Origin: Platerodrilus igneus
Taxonomy: Eukaryota; Arthropoda; Insecta; Coleoptera; Lycidae
DNA length: 64,000 nucleotides
Direction: 5' to 3'
Assembly: GCA_036346225.1 (NCBI GenBank)
Contig: JARFIW010000108.1
Span: 620,001-684,000 of the forward strand
Shown: positions 58,851-64,000 of the stretch, one piece after another
How positions within the stretch are numbered: position 1 is the first letter of the stretch
Layout: each line of letters begins with the position of its first letter
Program-made: the position numbers and the translations under genes
Notes under the pieces: model-generated
Databases searched by the model: none
The model's input: the letters and a program-made list of their open reading frames with translations, nothing else
Told to the model about the DNA's origin: nothing

Positions 58851-60339
58851 TCCATTCAGAATGACAAATCAGTATAATGAAATTTTATTTTTGTTTTGAT
58901 TATGATCAGAATTTCCTTAGATTTTAAAAAAATTTTAAACTAACTTTAGTAGCAGCTAAAGTGCATTGGGTTATTTTGTGTTACAGCTCACAGACACTAT
59001 TTTACAAATTTATGTTTGCATAACGTTACAACTTACTTAGTCGACTCTAAAGGATGATATTATTATGTATTTGAATGTTGAATTAGCTAACGTTACAGAG
59101 TTTCTATAACAGTTTGGATATTTTTTGTGTCCAGTAGCTTAACCATTTGTTTTAGACCACAAGTTGAGTAACAATTTTTGTTTGTCTTATTAGTCTTCAT
59201 GCCTCCATTAAATTAATGATAATGCTACCCTGTATATATATATATATATATATATATATTGCTGTGATATTGAAAGCTATGTCCCCACAATTTGGGCGTA
59301 AATATTTCTATTGTAATATTGAAGGTAGCTTTCGTATACAACAGACACAGATATCTCAAAACTAAATTTAAGAATCCATTTCCTTGACTATTTCAGTTAG
59401 AAGAGCATTAAAGACTCTTTTGCTCGAATACCTTATTATATTAATTTTAACTAAAAATTTTGAAGTACAATATTTACAAATAATAATGCGAAGAAAAATG
59501 AAAATTTGTGCAGTATAAATCACATAAAAATAAAACAGGAAAAAGTACCAAAGTTTCAACTTACATCCAGAACAAACTTATATTGAACTTCCAGCGTCAG
59601 AGTTTCTTTTAAAAATGTAAGATGCCCTTTGTTATATAAATAATTTTCTAGGTGAAACTTTGAATTAACTAAACCTTATACTATTTCTCACAATAAAATT
59701 ATTAATGACAAAAACTGAATTAAATATTTTTATAAAGTCTTTACAGAAAAACACAAATCTTAAAAAGTAATCTAACCTTTGATATTTGGTGCTTTGAATT
59801 AATTTCTGATACTATAGTTTTCAATACTCTAAGTTTGGAACCCAAACTTCTTTCACAACGAGATTGTTTCTTGATTTTAATTATACAATGCCTTAACCAG
59901 GTCTAAACCAAGAATTAATTTGCAATGAATTCAATTACATTACAATTAAATCAAAAAGTTGCATAAAACTTGAACAGAATTTGAATAAGCTTTGAACTTG
60001 ATCAACAACTTAGAGTAGAATTTAAAGTGCGTTCAAAGTAACACTTAAAGCCCTAAAACAATCCCTATTAGTTCACTAAATTTAAAATATGCAGGTCTAC
60101 TTACGATGTTTTAGAATCGGCGAAAACAACCAACGCAACACTTTTATGTCAATCTTAATACTTGTATCAAGGCAAACTTGTAATAAACAAAATTTAGTTT
60201 TTGTTTTGACATTTTCTTATGAAGGTAGTGGTGTTGAGTAAAATAATGAGTGATTCACGAACAGAAAACCTGCCTTTTTAAATTGAAAAAGCTGCTACAA
60301 ATGTGGTAGGTTCATTTTTATCAAATAAATCAAACCAAG
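58851..60339. other. No gene recognised
   Basis: AT-rich stretch upstream of the recombinase remnant, with one TA tract at 59233. Small frames, such as 59368-59559 minus, are not recognised. Confidence 0.5.
59233..59260. repeat. (TA)n microsatellite followed by TTGCTGTGATATTG
   Basis: TA tract preceded by ACCCTG and followed by TTGCTGTGATA, the start of the TA-flanked family. The rest of that family was not recognised here. Confidence 0.88.
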
Positions 60340-61335
60340 TATGAACAATTTTATAAACGATCCACTGCTTGGTGTGCATATAAGAATAACAAAAACAAAA
60401 CGAAAGAGAAGGTATTATTGGCATTTTGTGAAGAATTATCCTAGTAATATAAATCATCTAGTCTTTGGGTGTTCTATTCTGTGCTGCGGTTTACAATCTG
60501 TATGCGGCAAAGTGGTGACGTCGGTAAATTCAATAATTTAATTACATGTTTGAAAAAGAAGCCGGTGGGATACAAATAAAAAAATCAAGAATATTAACAA
60601 AAGAGGATATTTCAAAATTCTTATATGATGCAGATTGCACAAAATTTTTATTAACAAATGTAAGAACAAGAAGATATTTGGTATATGAAATTCATAAACA
60701 TAAAATTTAAGGTTGCCTTAATTATTGAACTTGGAGGAGTATGCAGAGTGGACGAGATCACTAATTTACTGTTAAAAAACATAAAATACAGGAAAGACTT
60801 TTCATATTTCCATATCGGATACGAAAACCAAAGTTTTCCGATAATTTTTTATCACTGCCAGGGGAATAGAAGGTGTGAATATGGTCGAAAATACCTTGCT
60901 CTGCATACTGGCCATAACGATCATGGAAGATTTTTTGTTGGTTAGAGAAGTGCTAAATACATAAAGCTTCATGTTGGTATAAACACTTTTCGTATAATGC
61001 CAAAGAAGATTGCTTTGTTCCTCAATTTATTGCAGCCTCAAGAATATATGGGGCACTGGTTTCGACGCTCAGCTACTTTACTCCTAGCTAACACTGGAGC
61101 ATACCTAACTATAAAACGACATGGTGGGTGGAATTCCAATACTGCGTGTAAAAGCTATATTGAAGCGTCCCTTGAAAACAAGAAAAAATTAGCTACAAAA
61201 ATTCTTGAAGGAGAAATTACCATGAGTGAAGCTACTACAAGTGTTTACAAACAAAATATAAGCACTATTAATAAAAATAAAAACCAGTTACGTTTGTCTG
61301 GTATAAATCTTACGATCTGTCAGTTTTGTTGGTAA
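60340..61335 (+). pseudogene. Crypton-like tyrosine recombinase remnant
   Basis: In order: MFEKEAGGIQIKKSRILTKE (60546 on), DISKFLYDADCTKFLL, a frameshift near 60705, LGGVCRVDEITNLLLKNI (first catalytic Arg), a stop at 60943-60945, HVGINTFRIMPKKIALFLNL, GHWFRRSATLLLANTGAYL (H-x-x-R), IKRHGGWNSNTACKSYIEAS (the last His and the Tyr nucleophile). All residues of the R-H-R-H-Y set are readable. The family is the DNA-transposon-associated tyrosine recombinases (Crypton or a domesticated relative) seen widely in insects. One frameshift plus one in-frame stop make this copy dead. The stretch 60340-60541 is open but not recognised. Confidence 0.75.
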
Positions 61336-61408
61336 TGTATATAAATAGGAGTAATTTAAATTATCTATTAGTTGTTAAATTTATTAAAATAATCACTCTT
61401 TCTTTAAT

Positions 61409-61456
61409 ATTCCACTAGTGGGGTAATCATGTCGCATTATTCCACTAGTGGTGTAA
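61409..61456 (+). repeat. Paired 18 bp motif with palindromic CCACTAGTGG core
   Basis: ATTCCACTAGTGGGGTAA at 61409-61426 and ATTCCACTAGTGGTGTAA at 61439-61456. One mismatch, 30 bp apart, about 75 bp after the end of the recombinase remnant. Confidence 0.8.
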
Positions 61457-61601
61457 GGTGCTTCATTATCAACTGAAACAGTGCCAAATAAATGATGTAA
61501 TGAGACTCTTATAAAGCAGTTTTAGATAAACTATTTAATTTTAGTATTATTGAAGAAGTCAGAGTTACTGTTATTACCTAAAATCATTTATGTTGTTTCA
61601 G

Positions 61602-61690
61602 GTTCTCCATCTAGAATTGTTCCAAAGAGACCTGCAAATACAAGTGACAGGGCTTCAGTTTCTCCTACGTCTTCAAGTCCATCTCCAAAG
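61602..61690 (+). CDS. Mical-like: Mical-like next exon, Ser/Pro-rich linker
   Basis: Exon of 89 nt between acceptor TTGTTTCAG and donor GTGAGT. Its first two bases complete the Gly codon left open by the exon ending at 24376. It then reads SPSRIVPKRPANTSDRAS followed by VSPTSSSPSPK, ending in phase 0. In MICAL-like proteins the CH domain is followed by a low-complexity Ser/Pro/Lys linker before the LIM domain, so composition, order and phase all fit. The sequence is too short and too low in complexity to identify by itself. The assignment rests on phase compatibility, strand and position downstream of the CH exon. It could instead belong to an unrelated or alternative transcript. Confidence 0.7.
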
Positions 61691-64000
61691 GTGAGTGATT
61701 ACATTATTCAATTTGATTTTATCATTGCTTAACTTTTTGTTTGTAGTGCAAAACTGTACCTTATGTGTGTGCGTGTTGTATTCTGTTATTGTGCAATGTG
61801 CGTGCTACTTTAAACTTTTGCTACAATCACATTTTTATATACATGTTGCTGAATTTCTTTAGTGATGTCAAGGTGGAGGTTTATGTTTAAAAGCAGATGG
61901 ATTAGTTGAGAATAGAATTTCTTTCTTTTACAAAAAGTAAATGTTAATTTTATTTAACATTTGACAATAATCTCATAAATAAAATAAAGAGAACATACAA
62001 ATTAGTTTGTCGAGCTAATTATTTTTTTACCGTTTTATCTTCTTTTATTAATTTTATGATTTATCCATCTGTTACCACAATATCATTTTAACTTTAACTG
62101 TTTATCAACCTTACTGTGTGTATTTTGTCTCAAAGTTACGTTTGGTTTTACTGGTATTGTCCTATATTATAGTTGTGTCTGTAAACAAGCACTGAATATA
62201 TGCAAAACGTTGGGATGTTGCCGCAGTTGAAATTCCATAACACCCAGTGCTCCTGATGAATCCTGAAATAAAAGTAACAAATTCACCCAGAATTCCGTTT
62301 TCCTGCTACCCTGTTAGCTCAGCCCAAGTTTGGTAGACGATGCTCCAACCTATTTGGAATAAACTCGCAAAAACAAACCCCTTCCAGCATGAAAAGTCAA
62401 TCTACTAGTCATAAAAGCCCATTATTTCTGTCCATAGGATCTGCTTAGTAAAAACCGCAATTGCATTTAAAATTATCGATTTTTCGTAACTTCAGATATT
62501 TTGTAACAATTGGAGCTTTCTCACTTGCGAGAAGCAGAACTGAAATTATGTTCAAAGTTTTATTTGTAACAAGATAAGATTTGTATAAAGATCACTTAAA
62601 ATTCAAGTTTTACAAGTTAAAATTTTGCTTATTTGAATGTGTAAATGGCTGCCAGATCCGATACCCCATAATTAAAGATATTATATGTGCAAATCTTGTT
62701 CAAGTAGTTAAAGTTAAAAAAAATCTGTGATTTAATTTAATTGTTGAATATGAAGGTTATAAAGTTGTAAGATTAAATTTTTTATTTCTCGATACGAAAT
62801 AGATATGTTATCACGCTAGTAAATTTCCTGCGTAGAGTACATCTGTTGTGTAGGAAGACGTTTGATTGATTGAGATAAGATTTCCCATATGTTTTATATT
62901 TATCCAAGAAATTAAATAGAAGATATTAGTATTGACAAATACGAAAGCGTTTTTTTTATCTACCCTGCCAAATTGATTAAAACTTGTTAGATACAGTGGC
63001 ATTCTGCTTAAGACATTGTTTTCTATTTAACTAAGTAAATTCATCCCCGGACTATCTATATCTCTTCCTTGGGGTAATAGCCAAGTTAGCCATTGACATA
63101 CAGTTTTTAGCCATTCCATCTTCAAAGTATAAAACTTTAATTCTTTATAGTAAAATACGTGTTACAATTAGCGCCGCAACGATAGGCTCTAAATTTCTTA
63201 AGCACGTATTATTAAAACTGTTACAAATGACGCTTACAACATGGTGCCCGAATTTTCTTACAACTTTTTTTAGCACAAAAATTTCCAATTGGTGTAAATT
63301 TAATTATTGAGTAATTTAGAAGATATTGCTACATATACTTGTTGGGGATTTTGTTTCTCACTAGGGAAGCTATTAGAAATTGAAATTGCATTCATGTATA
63401 TGATATTAACACTATAGTGTAGTGGTAATTTCAGACCGGATGCGAATTAAAAGCGTGTTCAATGTCCAGTTACACAGGAATTTCTATTGTTTTGTATACT
63501 TTATAGTACATTTAAATTTATCTTATTTTGTTATTGTCCTTGTTGTGGATCCTAGTGCTAATTTTTATGACTTTTGTGTAGCTTGTATTCATGAGTTGCC
63601 GTTGATTCAGTAATCATCACAGTATTCAATCATTCGATTATTTACTGACATGTTTTGTGTGGAAATTGTAAAACGAATTACGGCAAGCAAATATTTAGGA
63701 GATAAGAAAGAACATGTTATATAAAACTTTTATATAGCTACTTTATTTATCGCATAAGAAGAGAAGATAATAATTATAATTGTAATATCAAATATTTTCT
63801 GTATCCATGGCCATATGTTCATTAACGTCCAATTATTGGCATATATTTTAAGGTTTACCAATTTTATATTTTAATTTAAGTCTGTTCGTGTAAATATTAT
63901 ATTTTATTGTGGTATTAACTTTATCAAAATTATTTAGCACATGTTGCGTATTTAGTTAGCACGAATTGCCTTAAACTAGGATTTGCGTGTTTCATTTTTG
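61691..64000. other. Presumed following intron of Mical-like; no gene recognised
   Basis: Begins with the donor GTGAGT. No exon with LIM-domain cysteines was seen before the window ends. Small frames (62811-63002 minus, 63422-63613) are not recognised. Confidence 0.5.

Larger units (their letters stand above)
24377..61601 (+). other. Inferred 37.2 kb intron of Mical-like, filled with mobile elements
   Basis: Bounded by GTAAGT at the donor and TTGTTTCAG at the acceptor. Phases on the two sides agree (1 nt + 2 nt of a Gly codon). No other recognisable exon of this gene was seen inside. It holds hairpin, LINE, SINE, BEL, minisatellite and tyrosine-recombinase material, with elements on both strands. 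That there is no small skipped exon inside is inference. Confidence 0.6.

Overview
The window looks like a piece of an AT-rich, transposon-dense insect (or at least arthropod) nuclear genome. Support: GT/AG-flanked exons of a Mical-like (MICAL-L family) gene; a BEL/Pao LTR retrotransposon; two kinds of non-LTR retrotransposon; a Tc1/mariner-type transposase of a kind common in insects; a tRNA-headed SINE; a Crypton-like tyrosine recombinase; and long TA microsatellites. No bacterial gene layout, rRNA or genuine tRNA gene was seen. The insect order cannot be fixed from this sequence.

Host gene. Only two host exons are supported, both on the + strand: 24189-24376 (C-terminal half of a calponin-homology domain, Mical-like) and 61602-61690 (a Ser/Pro-rich linker). 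Their splice phases match (1 nt + 2 nt), so the 37.2 kb between them reads as one large intron filled with mobile elements. The first CH exon was not found upstream, and the LIM and C-terminal exons would lie beyond 64000.

Layout. 1-7 kb: inverted copies of a TA-flanked repeat family around a head-to-tail array of SINE units (1.53-3.66 kb). 5-18 kb: more copies of that family, two of them (12.8-14.6 and 14.7-16.55 kb) forming a diverged palindrome of about 3.8 kb. 18.9-22.1 kb: a SINE and a mariner pseudogene split by a 0.7 kb insertion. 23-37 kb: old, diverged non-coding repeats in direct orientation. 38.1-45.65 kb: a nested block, in which a BEL element (38894-44791, 402 bp LTRs, 5 bp target duplication CCTGT, minus strand) sits inside an APE-type LINE ('LINE A') next to the RNase H end of a second LINE ('LINE B'). 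46.8-51.3 kb: SINE pieces, segmental and minisatellite repeats, a LINE A 3' end and a higher-order tandem repeat. 52.8-58.85 kb: a minus-strand LINE A, broken by a 2.8 kb insertion and by a SINE with a 15 bp target duplication. 60.3-61.5 kb: a tyrosine-recombinase remnant just upstream of the second host exon.

How it works together. Every mobile element seen is broken. The BEL keeps gag, protease, RNase H and integrase homology but has lost its reverse transcriptase by a deletion that kept the frame, and it carries three further frameshifts. The most unusual structures are the SINE-derived tandem array, the TA-flanked palindromic family, the RT-less BEL element and the 25 bp hairpin beside the Mical-like exon. 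Boundaries of old repeats were drawn by eye and are approximate.
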